This document shows, piece by piece, positions 22,048 through 31,143 of a stretch of 64,000 nt of DNA (the first letter of the stretch is position 1; each line of letters starts with the position of its first letter). The notes under the pieces were generated by a model. The model had not been told where the DNA came from, did not search any database, and saw only the letters and a program-made list of their open reading frames with translations. The stretch is from Rhodobacter xanthinilyticus (lineage in GTDB: Bacteria > Pseudomonadota > Alphaproteobacteria > Rhodobacterales > Rhodobacteraceae): positions 806,001-870,000 of the forward strand of contig NZ_CP017781.1 in NCBI RefSeq assembly GCF_001856665.1, read 5' to 3'. The translations under genes were made by a program, and so were the position numbers.

Positions 22048-23013
22048 TTACTTGACCGGGTTGCGATAGAGCACGCGCCGCACCGAGCCGGTTTTCGAGC
22101 GCATCAGGATCGTTTCGGTCTCGATATAGGTCGGCTCGCGCTTGACGCCGCGCACGATCGAGCCGTTGGTCACGCCGGTCGCGGCGAAGATCACGTCCGA
22201 TTTCACCAACTCGTCGCGGGTGTAAATCTTGTCGAGATCGGTGATCCCGGCCTTGGCGGCGCGGCCGCGTTCGTCGTCGTTGCGGAACAGGAGCCGTCCC
22301 CACATCTGGCCGCCCATGCATTTGAGCGCCGAGGCCGCCAGCACGCCCTCCGGCGCGCCGCCCGAGCCCATATACATGTCGATCCCGGTGAAATCGGGTT
22401 CGGCGCAGTGGATCACGCCGGCCACGTCGCCATCGGTGATCAGCCGGATCGCGGCGCCGGTTTCGCGCACTTCGCGGATCAGGTCCTCGTGGCGCGGGCG
22501 TTCGAGGATGCAGCAGGTGATATCCTCGGGCTTCACGCCCTGCGCCTTGGCCAGCGCGAGCACGCGCTCGGTCGGGGTCATTTCGAGCGAGACGATATCT
22601 TTCGCATAGCCCGGGCCGATCGCGAGCTTGTCCATGTAGACATCGGGCGCGTGCAGAAGCGTGCCGCGCGGCGCCATGGCGACGACGGTCAGCGCGTTGG
22701 GCATGTCTTTCGCCGTCAGCGTGGTGCCTTCGAGCGGGTCGAGCGCGATATCCACCGCCGGGCCCTGGCCGGTGCCGACTTCCTCGCCGATATAGAGCAT
22801 CGGCGCCTCGTCGCGTTCGCCCTCGCCGATCACCACGACGCCCTTGATGTCGAGCTGGTTGAGCTGGTCGCGCATGGCGTTGACGGCCGCCTGGTCGGCG
22901 GCTTTCTCATCGCCGCGGCCGATCAGCCGGGCGGAGGCATGGGCGGCCGCCTCGGAGACGCGGGCGAGGCCCAGCGAGAGCATACGGTCATTGAAATCGG
23001 TGGGGGGGGTCAT
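22048..23013 (-). CDS. glpX: Class II fructose-1,6-bisphosphatase
   Basis: 321 aa. It hydrolyses fructose 1,6-bisphosphate to fructose 6-phosphate in gluconeogenesis. Diagnostic segments are GEGERDEAPMLYIGEEVG (metal-binding acids), DPLEGTTLTAKD, and MGSGGAPEGVLAASAL near the substrate site. Some GlpX proteins also act on sedoheptulose 1,7-bisphosphate. It begins at an ATG about 117 bp past hom's terminator, in the same direction as hom. Confidence 0.95.
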   Translation of the reverse strand: MTPPTDFNDRMLSLGLARVSEAAAHASARLIGRGDEKAADQAAVNAMRDQLNQLDIKGVVVIGEGERDEAPMLYIGEEVGTGQGPAVDIALDPLEGTTLTAKDMPNALTVVAMAPRGTLLHAPDVYMDKLAIGPGYAKDIVSLEMTPTERVLALAKAQGVKPEDITCCILERPRHEDLIREVRETGAAIRLITDGDVAGVIHCAEPDFTGIDMYMGSGGAPEGVLAASALKCMGGQMWGRLLFRNDDERGRAAKAGITDLDKIYTRDELVKSDVIFAATGVTNGSIVRGVKREPTYIETETILMRSKTGSVRRVLYRNPVK

Positions 23014-23091
23014 CTTGGCGTCCTGTGTCCAAAAGCAGGTTGGCCACAGCTAAGCCCGTTGCCTCCAGGGTGACAACCCTGAAAACGCTAA

Positions 23092-23117
23092 CGGGCGGCG
23101 GGAATCGGCGCCGCCCG
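23092..23117 (-). terminator. Terminator of hom
   Basis: On the complement CGGGCGGC / GCCGCCCG form an 8-bp stem with a 10-nt loop, followed by TTAGCGTTTT, a few bases after the hom stop codon. Confidence 0.7.
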
Positions 23118-23129
23118 CGGCTCTCGGGC

Positions 23130-24431
23130 TCAGAGCTCTTCGATGCGCAGCGCGACGGGCTCGCCCTCGACCACGCCGGTCGCCGGGAAGCCCGCGATCG
23201 CGAGGGAAATCGCCTCGGGGGTGGTCTTGTGGGTGACGATCAGCACCGGCGCGGCGCTGTCGTCATGGCCGTATTGGCGCATCCGGCTGATCGAGACGCC
23301 GGCCTCGCCGAGCACGGTCGCGACCTTGGCGAGCGCGCCGGGTTTGTCGAGCAGGTGCAGGCGCAGGTAATAGGAGGCGGGCGCCGAGGTCACCGCGGGC
23401 GTCGGCGCGGCCAGTTGCGCCGCCGGCATCCCGAAGGTCGGCAGCTTCAGCCCGCGCGCGAGATCCATCACATCGCCCATCACCGCGCTGGCCGTCGGGC
23501 CCTCGCCCGCGCCCGCGCCGCGCAGCACGATCTGGCCGACCGAATCGCCCTCGATCACCACCATGTTTGTGCCGCCGTGGAGCTGGCCGAGCGGCGAGCT
23601 CGCCGGCACGAGGCAGGGCGTCATGCGCTGCTCGAGCCCGCGCCCGGTCATCTGCGCCACGCCAAGGAGCTTGATCTTGTAGCCCATGTCGCCCGCGCGG
23701 CGGATATCGTCGATCGAGATCCGGCCGATGCCCTCGAGCTTCACCGCCTCGAAGCTCACCCGCGTGCCGAAGGCGATCGCGGCGAGGATGGCGAGTTTGT
23801 GGCCCGCGTCGATCCCCCCAACGTCGAGGTTCGGATCGGCCTCGAGATAGCCCAGCTGGCGGGCCTCCTCGAAGACCGTGTCATAGGGCAGGCCCGCGGT
23901 TTCCATCCGCGTCAGGATATAGTTGCAGGTGCCGTTCATGACGCCCATCACCCGGCGGATCTGGTTGCCCGCGAGGCCCTCGGTCAGCGCCTTGATCACC
24001 GGGATCCCGCCCGCGACCGCCGCCTCGAAGCGGATCACCGCACCCGCGGCCTCGGCCATTTCGGCCAGCTCCTGCCCGTGATGGGCGAGCAGCGCCTTGT
24101 TCGCGGTCACGACATTCTTGCCCGCCCGCAGCGCGGCCTCGGTCGCGTGGCGCGCCGCGCCCTCATGGCCGCCCATCAGCTCGACGAAAACATCGACATC
24201 GTCGCGGCCGGCCAGCGCCACCGCATCCGTTTCCCAGGCATAGCCCGACAGATCGGCGTCGCGGTTCTTGGTGCGGTCGCGCGCGCAGACGGCGGTGATC
24301 ACCACCGGCCGCCCGGACCGCGCGGCGAGCAGATCGGCGTGACGCTGCACGATCTTCACCACGCCGATACCGACAGTGCCGAGGCCCGCGATCCCGAGAC
24401 GGAGCGGAGTGGCTTGAGCGGGCGCGGACAT
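23130..24431 (-). CDS. hom: Homoserine dehydrogenase
   Basis: 433 aa, the full three-domain form. It reduces aspartate semialdehyde to homoserine on the way to threonine and methionine. The NAD(P)-binding domain starts GIAGLGTVGIGV (about residues 13-24); the catalytic domain holds TANKALLAHHG, AVAGGIPVIKAL, GVMNGTCNYIL and GGIDAGHKLAIL. The C-terminal ACT domain, SYYLRLHLLDKPGALAKVA, suggests feedback control by threonine. Frame and length are normal. Confidence 0.95.
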   Translation of the reverse strand: MSAPAQATPLRLGIAGLGTVGIGVVKIVQRHADLLAARSGRPVVITAVCARDRTKNRDADLSGYAWETDAVALAGRDDVDVFVELMGGHEGAARHATEAALRAGKNVVTANKALLAHHGQELAEMAEAAGAVIRFEAAVAGGIPVIKALTEGLAGNQIRRVMGVMNGTCNYILTRMETAGLPYDTVFEEARQLGYLEADPNLDVGGIDAGHKLAILAAIAFGTRVSFEAVKLEGIGRISIDDIRRAGDMGYKIKLLGVAQMTGRGLEQRMTPCLVPASSPLGQLHGGTNMVVIEGDSVGQIVLRGAGAGEGPTASAVMGDVMDLARGLKLPTFGMPAAQLAAPTPAVTSAPASYYLRLHLLDKPGALAKVATVLGEAGVSISRMRQYGHDDSAAPVLIVTHKTTPEAISLAIAGFPATGVVEGEPVALRIEEL

Positions 24432-24523
24432 GGGAAACCTCGTCTGGTTTAAGGGCTTTCGGCCCTGTTAGCGGGAAAGCGGCGCGCGTGCAACGCGGCA
24501 GGTGGCGCGACAGGTTGGGCGGC

Positions 24524-24739
24524 TCAGTTCTGGGTGCGCAGCCAGGCCGCGCGGGTGCGCAGGCTGGCCGCGCGCGCCTCGAGCCCCGGCGCGGGATGGG
24601 GGGTGAGCTCGGCCGCGGCCTCCGCCTCGATCTGCGCGGTGGGCATCAGCGCGGGAAAGGCGGCCGGGTCGCCCGCCGAACAGCCCGCGAGAGACGCGCA
24701 GGCCAGCGCGGCGCAAAGAAGGGCAGGGCGGATCGTCAT
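24524..24739 (-). CDS. Small lipoprotein of unknown function
   Basis: 71 aa. The signal sequence ends in SLAGC (lipobox, Cys about residue 20), so a lipid anchor is expected. The remaining 50 residues are Ala/Glu/Arg-rich with PAPGLEARAASLRTRAAWL, probably helical. GAGGT precedes the ATG at 24739. It is divergent from the TetR gene. No family is recognised. Confidence 0.6.
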   Translation of the reverse strand: MTIRPALLCAALACASLAGCSAGDPAAFPALMPTAQIEAEAAAELTPHPAPGLEARAASLRTRAAWLRTQN

Positions 24740-24871
24740 GGGGCACCTCGGAGTTTGCGCCAAGATAGGGCGGCGCGCGCCGATGCGCCAGAGCCAAGCC
24801 CGCCCCCGCCCGATTGCCGCGCCGCAGCGGAAGCGTTTGAACCCGGCGCGCGCTTGGGCTAGCGTCGCATC

Positions 24872-25459
24872 ATGGCACGCAAAACCGGCTCACATTCCGA
24901 AATCACCGGCCCGAGGGTCCGCGCCGAGGCGCAACGGCTCTTCGCGCGCCACGGCTTCGCGGCGGTCTCGATGCGCCAGATCGCGGCGGCGGTGGGGGTG
25001 CAGGCGGGCGCGCTCTACCTCTACACCCCCGACAAGGAGACGCTGCTCTTCCAGCTTCTCGAGACGCATATGAAGGAGCTGCTCGCCGCCTGGCAGGCCG
25101 AGCCGCGCGGCCAGGGCCCGCTCGAGGCGCTCGAGGCTTTCGTGCGCTTTCACATCCGCTACAACGGCGAGCGCCCGGAGGTGGTGTTCCTGAGCTACAT
25201 GGAGCTGCGCAACCTCGGGCCGGAGAATTTCGCCGCGATCGAGGCCCTGCGGCGCGCCTATGAGACCGAGCTCGAGACGATCCTGAAGGCGGGGCAGGCG
25301 GCGGGGATGATCCTCGTGCCCGATACCAAACTCGCCACGATGGCGATCATCGCGATGCTGACCGGGGTGAATACATGGTTCCGCGAGGGCGGGCGCCTTG
25401 GCCGCGCCGCCGTCGAGGATATCTATTGGGATATGGTGCGCAAGGCGGTCGGCGCCTGA
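24872..25459 (+). CDS. TetR family transcriptional regulator
   Basis: 195 aa. The N-terminal HTH is typical: RVRAEAQRLFARHGFAAVSMRQIAAAVGVQAGALYLYTPDKETLL (about residues 15-60). The C-terminal ligand domain is helical and resembles regulators of acyl-CoA or lipid metabolism, but the ligand is unknown. It is followed after 16 bp by a conserved unknown gene and then ybgC, so it may control that unit. Confidence 0.88.
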   Translation: MARKTGSHSEITGPRVRAEAQRLFARHGFAAVSMRQIAAAVGVQAGALYLYTPDKETLLFQLLETHMKELLAAWQAEPRGQGPLEALEAFVRFHIRYNGERPEVVFLSYMELRNLGPENFAAIEALRRAYETELETILKAGQAAGMILVPDTKLATMAIIAMLTGVNTWFREGGRLGRAAVEDIYWDMVRKAVGA

Positions 25460-25475
25460 GCGCGGGAGGACAGAC

Positions 25476-26120
25476 ATGGCAGCATTGATGACAGCCGAGG
25501 CCGTGGCGGCGCTCTTCACCCGCGGCGGGGGCGAGTATCTCTTCGCGCGCTGGGGGCGGCCGATCGTGCCGGTGGTGTTTGGCGTCGATGCGGCCACGCT
25601 CGCCACCGTCAAGGGCGCGGTCGAGGCGGTGGTGACGCTCGCGGGCCACAAGATGGCCGAGACCGACCCCGAACTCGGCGCGAACCTGATGATCTTCTTC
25701 TTCCGCGACTGGCAGGAGCTTCTCGAGGTGCCCAACCTCGATCAGCTGATCGACGGGCTCTCCGATCTCGTCGCGCGGCTCGATGATGCGGGCGCGAACC
25801 AGTATCGCGTGTTCCGCTTCGATGCCGAGGGCGCGATTCGGGCCTGTTTCAGCTTCATCCGCATGGATGGCGCGCTCGACGAGGTGCCCGCCGAGACGAT
25901 CGCGCTCAATCAGGCGGTGCAGATGATCCTGCTCTGGTCCGACCGGGCGTTTCTTGAGCATGCGCCGCTCGCCTCGGCGCGGGGCGTGACGGTGCTGCGC
26001 CCCGAGATCGCGGCGCTGATCGCGGCGGGCTATGATGGGGTCCTGCCGGCCTCGGCGCGCGACCCGAGCCATGCGCTGCGCCTTGCCGCGCGGCTCAAGC
26101 CGGTGGAGGACGCGCAATGA
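25476..26120 (+). CDS. Conserved hypothetical protein upstream of ybgC
   Basis: 214 aa, no family named with confidence. It has mixed alpha/beta content (RPIVPVVFGVDAATLATVKGAVEAVV; NLMIFFFRDWQELLEVPNLDQLI) and no signal peptide. GGGAGGA before the ATG fixes the start. Its stop overlaps the ybgC start (ATGA), giving translational coupling to the Tol-Pal thioesterase, so a link to envelope maintenance or acyl-CoA metabolism is possible. Confidence 0.7.
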   Translation: MAALMTAEAVAALFTRGGGEYLFARWGRPIVPVVFGVDAATLATVKGAVEAVVTLAGHKMAETDPELGANLMIFFFRDWQELLEVPNLDQLIDGLSDLVARLDDAGANQYRVFRFDAEGAIRACFSFIRMDGALDEVPAETIALNQAVQMILLWSDRAFLEHAPLASARGVTVLRPEIAALIAAGYDGVLPASARDPSHALRLAARLKPVEDAQ

Positions 26121-26518
26121 CCCATGAGCTCGCGATCCGGGTCTATTACGAGGATACCGACCTCGCCGGCATCGTCTATTACGCCAATTACCTGAAATTT
26201 ATCGAGCGCGGCCGCTCGGAATATGTCCGCGCGCTCGGCATCGATCAGGCCGCGCTCAAACGCGGTCACGGCATCGTCTTCGCGGTGCGCCGCGTCGAGG
26301 CCGATTACCTGCGCCCGGCGAAATATGACGACGAGCTCACCGTGAAGACCGATCTGGTCGCCGAAACCGGCGCGCGGCTGGTGCTCGATCAATCGGTCTG
26401 GCGCGGCGCCGAGAAGCTTTTCACCGCCACCGTGACCATCGTTTGCCTGAGCGAAACCGGCGCGCCGACCCGGCTTCCGGCGGATGTGCGCCGAAAGTTT
26501 GCGCCGCCCGTGCATTGA
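26117..26518 (+). CDS. ybgC: Tol-Pal system-associated acyl-CoA thioesterase
   Basis: 133 aa, hotdog-fold thioesterase. The active-site segment YYEDTDLAGIVYYANYLKFIERGRSEY (about residues 10-36) contains the catalytic Asp and the family Tyr. It hydrolyses short-chain acyl-CoAs and is usually the first gene of the tol-pal cluster, as here. It starts within the stop of the previous gene. A 114-bp gap with a promoter-like pair precedes tolQ. Confidence 0.93.
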   Translation: MTHELAIRVYYEDTDLAGIVYYANYLKFIERGRSEYVRALGIDQAALKRGHGIVFAVRRVEADYLRPAKYDDELTVKTDLVAETGARLVLDQSVWRGAEKLFTATVTIVCLSETGAPTRLPADVRRKFAPPVH

Positions 26519-26553
26519 AGCCGCTTTTGCGACATCAAAATAACGTGGTTGTG

Positions 26554-26583
26554 TTGGCTTCCCCCCTGAACCTCGGATAGAAT
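26554..26583 (+). promoter_or_regulatory. Candidate promoter of tolQRAB-pal
   Basis: TTGGCT (26554-26559) and TAGAAT (26578-26583) are separated by 18 bp, about 50 bp before tolQ. Confidence 0.5.
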
Positions 26584-26632
26584 CACTGCTAAGAGCCGCT
26601 CAAAACGTGGCCGCAACTCGCGAGCAGTGAAT

Positions 26633-27328
26633 ATGGAAACCGAAGCCCTCACCATGGCGCCGCAGATGGATTTTTCTCTGCTGGCCCTTTTTCTGCGTGC
26701 CTCTTTCACGGTGAAGATCGTGATGATGCTCCTGACTTTCGCCAGTTTCTGGTCGTGGTCGATCATCGTGCGCAAGTTCATCACCTTCCGCGCCGCGCGC
26801 CATGAGGCCGACGCCTTCGACCGCGCCTTCTGGTCGGGCGAGCCGCTTGATGAGCTCTTCGACCAGATCGGCCCGAACCCCGATGGCCCGAGCCAGCGCA
26901 TCTTCGCCGCCGGCATGCTCGAATGGCGCCGCAGCCACCGTCAGGACGGCGAGCTGATCGCCGGCGCCCAGGCGCGCATCGACCGCTCGATGAACGTCGC
27001 CATCGCCAAGGAAACCGAGACGCTGAACTCGGGGCTCTCCTTCCTCGCCACCGTCGGCTCGACCGCGCCTTTCGTCGGTCTGTTCGGCACGGTCTGGGGG
27101 ATCAAGGTCGCCTTCGAGGAAATCGCGATTTCGCAAAATACCTCGCTCGCGGTCGTGGCGCCGGGCATCTCGGAGGCGCTCGTCGCCACCGCGATCGGCC
27201 TTCTCGCCGCGATCCCGGCGGTGATCTTCTACAACAAGCTCTCGGCCGACGCCGACAAGATCCTCGCGGGCTATGACGCCTTCGCCGATGAGTTCGCCAC
27301 CATCCTCTCGCGCCAGCTGGACGCCTGA
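26633..27328 (+). CDS. tolQ: Tol-Pal proton channel subunit TolQ
   Basis: 231 aa inner-membrane protein of the MotA/TolQ/ExbB family. Three membrane segments are visible: near residues 15-38 (LLALFLRASFTVKIVMMLLTFASF), around 135-155 (ATVGSTAPFVGLFGTVWG, the proton-path signature) and around 175-195 (ALVATAIGLLAAIPAVIFY). With TolR it uses the proton motive force to drive TolA during outer-membrane constriction. The start is uncertain among GTG 26627, ATG 26633 and ATG 26654; no strong ribosome site decides it. Confidence 0.95.
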   Translation: METEALTMAPQMDFSLLALFLRASFTVKIVMMLLTFASFWSWSIIVRKFITFRAARHEADAFDRAFWSGEPLDELFDQIGPNPDGPSQRIFAAGMLEWRRSHRQDGELIAGAQARIDRSMNVAIAKETETLNSGLSFLATVGSTAPFVGLFGTVWGIKVAFEEIAISQNTSLAVVAPGISEALVATAIGLLAAIPAVIFYNKLSADADKILAGYDAFADEFATILSRQLDA

Positions 27329-27331
27329 GCC

Positions 27332-27841
27332 ATGGGCGCGGGGGTGATGAAAAAATCGGGCGGCGGCGGACGGCGGGGCCGGCGCGGTCGCGCGGGCCAG
27401 GGCGCGATGAGCGAGATCAACGTCACGCCGATGGTCGACGTGATGCTGGTTTTGCTGATCATCTTCATGGTCGCCGCGCCGATGATGACGGTGGGCGTGC
27501 CGCTCGAGCTGCCGAAGACCGCCGCCAAGGCGGTGCCGACGGAGCAGGAAGAGCCGCTGACGATCTCGTTGCAGCTCGATGGCTCGATCTCGCTGATGAA
27601 CGAGCCGGTGCCCGAGGAAGAGCTCGTCACCCGGCTCGCCGCCGTTGCGGGCCAGCGCGAGAGCGACAAGGTCTATCTGCGCGCCGATGGCGGGATCGAA
27701 TATGCCCGCGTGGTGCAGGTGATGGGCGCGCTCAATGCCGGCGGGTTCAACAATATCGTTCTGGTCACCGATCCGGGCGGGCCGAGCCTCGGCAGCGGTC
27801 AGGCGCCTGCGCCGGCCGGGGCTGCGCCGGCGGCGAACTGA
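27332..27841 (+). CDS. tolR: Tol-Pal proton channel subunit TolR
   Basis: 169 aa. After a Gly/Arg-rich cytoplasmic N-terminus there is one membrane span INVTPMVDVMLVLLIIFMVAAPMM (about residues 30-53) carrying the proton-conducting Asp in PMVDV, then a periplasmic domain. It follows tolQ by 3 bp. The Pro/Ala-rich extension at the C-terminus (GSGQAPAPAGAAPAAN) is longer than in enteric TolR. Confidence 0.95.
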   Translation: MGAGVMKKSGGGGRRGRRGRAGQGAMSEINVTPMVDVMLVLLIIFMVAAPMMTVGVPLELPKTAAKAVPTEQEEPLTISLQLDGSISLMNEPVPEEELVTRLAAVAGQRESDKVYLRADGGIEYARVVQVMGALNAGGFNNIVLVTDPGGPSLGSGQAPAPAGAAPAAN

Positions 27842-27856
27842 GGTCAGGGGCGCGAG

Positions 27857-29125
27857 ATGCGCATGGACAGGGCAGACAAGATCGGGACCGGGATCTCGGC
27901 GGCGCTCCATATCGGGGTGATCGCCTGGGTGATCCTGGGCGGTGAATGGTTCAAGCCCCATCCCAATGAGCCGGTGCAGATGACCGAGGTTTCGGTCATG
28001 TCGGAGAGCGATTTCCAGGCGATGATGGCGGCCGCGCCGAAAGCGGCCGACACGCCGTCCGAGCCGCAGGCCCCCGCACAGCCCGCCACCGAGGCGCCCG
28101 CCGAGGCGCAACCCGAAGCGCCCGCCGAGACCGCGCCCGAGCAAAGCCCGCCGCCGGAGGCCAAACCCGCCCCCGAAGCGCCCGCCGAGCCCGCGCCCGA
28201 GCCCGAGCCGCAGCCCGATCTGACCGATCTGGCGCCGCCCGAGCCGACCCAGGTCACCGAAATTCCGCCGACGATGATGCCGCCGGTCGAGGAGCCGCAA
28301 GACACGCTCTCGCCCGATATGTCGCCGCGTCCGCGCCCCAAACCCGCGCCGCGCGTGGCGCCGGTGGCCGCCGAGGCGCCCGAGCCCGATACCAAGGTCT
28401 CCGAGCTCGCCAAACCCGCCGAGCGCCCCGAGGAAACCCCGCAGCCGGTCGAGAAAAAGCCCGAGCCGAAGCAGGAAGAGGCGCCCCCCGAGGCCGCCAC
28501 CGAGATCGTGACCGAAGCGACGCCGACCGAGGAAAAACCGCAGACCTCGGCGCCCGCCGCCTCGCCGCGCCCGCGCACCAAACCCGCCAAACCCGCGCCC
28601 GCGCCGGAAAAACCCGCGACCAAGACCGCCGCCGCCGAGGGCGCGCAGGACAGCCCGGCGAAAGCGACGCCGAGCACGAAGCCCGCCGCCGCGAGCAAGA
28701 CCGGCGCGAAGGATTCGGTCTCCGACGCGCTCAGCGAGGCGCTCGCCACCGAGGCCCCCGAGGCCACCGGCACCGGGGGGGTGGGGCGCGCCGCGATGGG
28801 CCCGCCGATCACCTCGGGCGAGAAAGAGGCGCTGATCGTCGATGTGAAGGCCTGCTGGAACGTCGGCGCGCTGAGCTCCGAGGCGCTGCGGACCTCGGTC
28901 ACCGTGCGCGTCGACATGACCGAGGACGGCAAGCCGATCATCTCGACGATCAAGATGGTGGGCTTCGAGGGCGGCTCCGAGGCCGCGGCGAAACAGGCCT
29001 ATGAGGCCGGGCGCCGCGCGATCGTGCGCTGCGGCTCGGATGGCTTCCCGCTGCCGGCCGAGAAATACGGCCAGTGGCAGCAGATCGAGATCGTGTTCAA
29101 CCCCGAGAAGATGCGGATGAAGTGA
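27857..29125 (+). CDS. tolA: Tol-Pal energy transducer TolA
   Basis: 422 aa. One N-terminal membrane anchor (about residues 12-32), a long Pro/Glu/Ala/Lys-rich periplasmic spacer (about 60-305), and a C-terminal TolA/TonB-like domain starting near SGEKEALIVDVKACWNVGALSS. It spans the periplasm and links TolQR to TolB and Pal. The spacer is Pro-rich rather than the Ala/Lys helix of enteric TolA. Identification rests on architecture and gene order. Confidence 0.93.
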   Translation: MRMDRADKIGTGISAALHIGVIAWVILGGEWFKPHPNEPVQMTEVSVMSESDFQAMMAAAPKAADTPSEPQAPAQPATEAPAEAQPEAPAETAPEQSPPPEAKPAPEAPAEPAPEPEPQPDLTDLAPPEPTQVTEIPPTMMPPVEEPQDTLSPDMSPRPRPKPAPRVAPVAAEAPEPDTKVSELAKPAERPEETPQPVEKKPEPKQEEAPPEAATEIVTEATPTEEKPQTSAPAASPRPRTKPAKPAPAPEKPATKTAAAEGAQDSPAKATPSTKPAAASKTGAKDSVSDALSEALATEAPEATGTGGVGRAAMGPPITSGEKEALIVDVKACWNVGALSSEALRTSVTVRVDMTEDGKPIISTIKMVGFEGGSEAAAKQAYEAGRRAIVRCGSDGFPLPAEKYGQWQQIEIVFNPEKMRMK

Positions 29126-29235
29126 CCCGCGCGCCGCGGTTTTCGGGAAAAGTGCAGGCGCTCCGGCGGATGTGATGCGCCGCAGTGCAGAAAACAGGTA
29201 AGAAGGGCGAAACGCCCGTTCGAGGACAGAAAAGA

Positions 29236-30555
29236 ATGATGCGGATTGCACTGGCGGCGCTGGCCGCTCTGATGATCGGCCCGGGGCTCGCGGCGGCGCA
29301 ACAGGGCCCGCTGCATATCGAGATCACCGACGGGGTGATCGAGCCGATGCCCTATGCGCTGCCGACTTTCGTGGCCGAAACCGGCGATGCGGGGCAGATG
29401 GCGAGCGACATCACCCGGGTGATCGCGGCCGATCTGAGCGGCACCGGCCTCTTCCGCGAGATCCCCGAGAGCGCCCATATCCAGCGCTTCTCGGCCTTCG
29501 AGACGCCGGTGAGCTACCCCGACTGGCAGGCGATCAACGCCCAGGCGCTGATCGTCGGCGGGGTGTCGATGCAGGGTGGCAAGGTGGTGGTGAAATTCCG
29601 CCTCTTCGACATCTACTCGGGCCAACAGCTCGGCGATGGCCAGCAACTCGCCGCCTCGCCGGCAAGCTGGCGGCGCCTCGCGCACAAGGTCGCCGACGTG
29701 ATCTACAGCCGGATCACCGGCGAGGGTGGCTATTTCGACAGCCGCGTGGTTTTCGTCTCGGAAACCGGCCCGAAGGATAAACGCCAGAAACGCCTCGCTC
29801 TGGCCGATTATGACGGCGCGAACCTGAATTACCTCACCGATTCGAGCGCGATCGTGCTCGCGCCGCGGTTCTCGCCGGCGGGGGACAAGGTGCTCTACAC
29901 GACTTTCGAGACCGGCTTCCCGCGGATCAAGCTGCTCAATGTCGGCAATGTCGCGGGCACGCTTCTGCCCGAAGTGCCCGGCACGATGACCTTCGCGCCG
30001 CGCTTCTCGCCCGATGGCGCCTCGATCGTCTATTCGATGGAGCAGGGCGGCAATACCGACCTTTACAAGATGTCGGTCTCGGGCGGCGCGCCGGTGCGGC
30101 TGACGAATTCCCCCGCGATCGAAACCGCGCCCTCCTATAGCCCCGACGGGTCGCGGATCGTCTTCGAGAGCGACCGCTCGGGCACCCAGCAGCTCTACAT
30201 CATGAGCGCGTCGGGCGGCGAGCCGACCCGGATCTCGTTTGGCGACGGCCGCTACGGCACGCCGGTCTGGTCGCCGCGCGGCGATCTGATCGCCTTCACC
30301 AAACAGGCCGGCGGGCGCTTCCATATCGGCGTGATGCGCACCGATGGCTCGGAGGAGCGGCTCCTGACCGCCTCCTTCCTCGACGAGGGCCCGACCTGGT
30401 CGCCCAACGGCCGGGTGATCATGTTCACCCGCGAAAGCCCCGGTGCGGGCGGCGGCGCGGGGCTCTATACGGTCGATATCTCGGGGCGCAACCTCAAGAA
30501 GGTCGATGGCATCGGCGGGGCCTCGGACCCGGCCTGGTCGCCGCTTCTGCCCTGA
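29236..30555 (+). CDS. tolB: Tol-Pal periplasmic propeller protein TolB
   Basis: 439 aa. A cleavable signal ends near GLAAAQ (about residue 22). The N-terminal domain (to about 150) contains [18 protein letters not shown], the segment that binds TolA in other species. Five to six PD40 propeller repeats follow ([50 protein letters not shown]). It shuttles between TolA and Pal. The tandem ATG at 29236 is chosen because the signal peptide begins there. Confidence 0.95.
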   Translation: MMRIALAALAALMIGPGLAAAQQGPLHIEITDGVIEPMPYALPTFVAETGDAGQMASDITRVIAADLSGTGLFREIPESAHIQRFSAFETPVSYPDWQAINAQALIVGGVSMQGGKVVVKFRLFDIYSGQQLGDGQQLAASPASWRRLAHKVADVIYSRITGEGGYFDSRVVFVSETGPKDKRQKRLALADYDGANLNYLTDSSAIVLAPRFSPAGDKVLYTTFETGFPRIKLLNVGNVAGTLLPEVPGTMTFAPRFSPDGASIVYSMEQGGNTDLYKMSVSGGAPVRLTNSPAIETAPSYSPDGSRIVFESDRSGTQQLYIMSASGGEPTRISFGDGRYGTPVWSPRGDLIAFTKQAGGRFHIGVMRTDGSEERLLTASFLDEGPTWSPNGRVIMFTRESPGAGGGAGLYTVDISGRNLKKVDGIGGASDPAWSPLLP

Positions 30556-30617
30556 TTCCCAATCCAGTCTGAACCTGATACGATGCCCGAAATGGGCAAG
30601 ACAAAGGCGGTAATGAA

Positions 30618-31139
30618 ATGACGTTTGCTCCGAAAGCACTGCTCCTGCTGACCGTGCTGGGCCTCGCGGCCTGTAACAACCCCGACAAATACGGCGCCGG
30701 CAATGGCGTTGTGGACCCGGGCGGCGCCTATGGCGACGGCGGCGTGTCGCAGGGTTCGATCAATGACCCGAACTCGCCGGCCTATTTCAACCAGAAGATC
30801 GGCGATATGGTGAACTTCATGGTCGACCAGTCGACGCTCTCCGACGAGGCGCGCGCGACGCTGACCCAGCAGGCGCAATGGCTCAACGGCCACACCAATT
30901 ACAACGCGATCATCGAAGGCCATGCCGACGAACAGGGCACGCGCGAATACAACCTCGCGCTCGGTGCGCGCCGCGCCAATGCCGCGCAGGAATTCCTGAT
31001 CTCGCAAGGGGTTGCGCCGAACCGTCTGCGCACCGTCTCCTATGGCAAGGAGCGCCCGCTCGCGGTCTGCTCGACCGAGGAATGCTACTACAAGAACCGG
31101 CGCGCGGTCACCGTGATCTCGCTCGGCGCGGGGAGCTGA
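30618..31139 (+). CDS. pal: Peptidoglycan-associated lipoprotein Pal
   Basis: 173 aa outer-membrane lipoprotein. Lipobox LAAC (Cys near residue 19). The OmpA-like peptidoglycan-binding domain occupies about residues 65-170, with NAIIEGHADEQGTREYNLALGARRA binding diaminopimelate and the closing CSTEECYYKNRRAVTVI. It anchors the outer membrane to the wall and is the end point of the Tol pathway. Confidence 0.95.
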   Translation: MTFAPKALLLLTVLGLAACNNPDKYGAGNGVVDPGGAYGDGGVSQGSINDPNSPAYFNQKIGDMVNFMVDQSTLSDEARATLTQQAQWLNGHTNYNAIIEGHADEQGTREYNLALGARRANAAQEFLISQGVAPNRLRTVSYGKERPLAVCSTEECYYKNRRAVTVISLGAGS

Positions 31140-31143
31140 TCCG

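Noticed and set aside
26600-29251. An 883-aa minus-strand frame across tolQ-tolR-tolA
   Set aside because: It is a His/Gly/Arg-rich shadow of the GC-rich tol genes.
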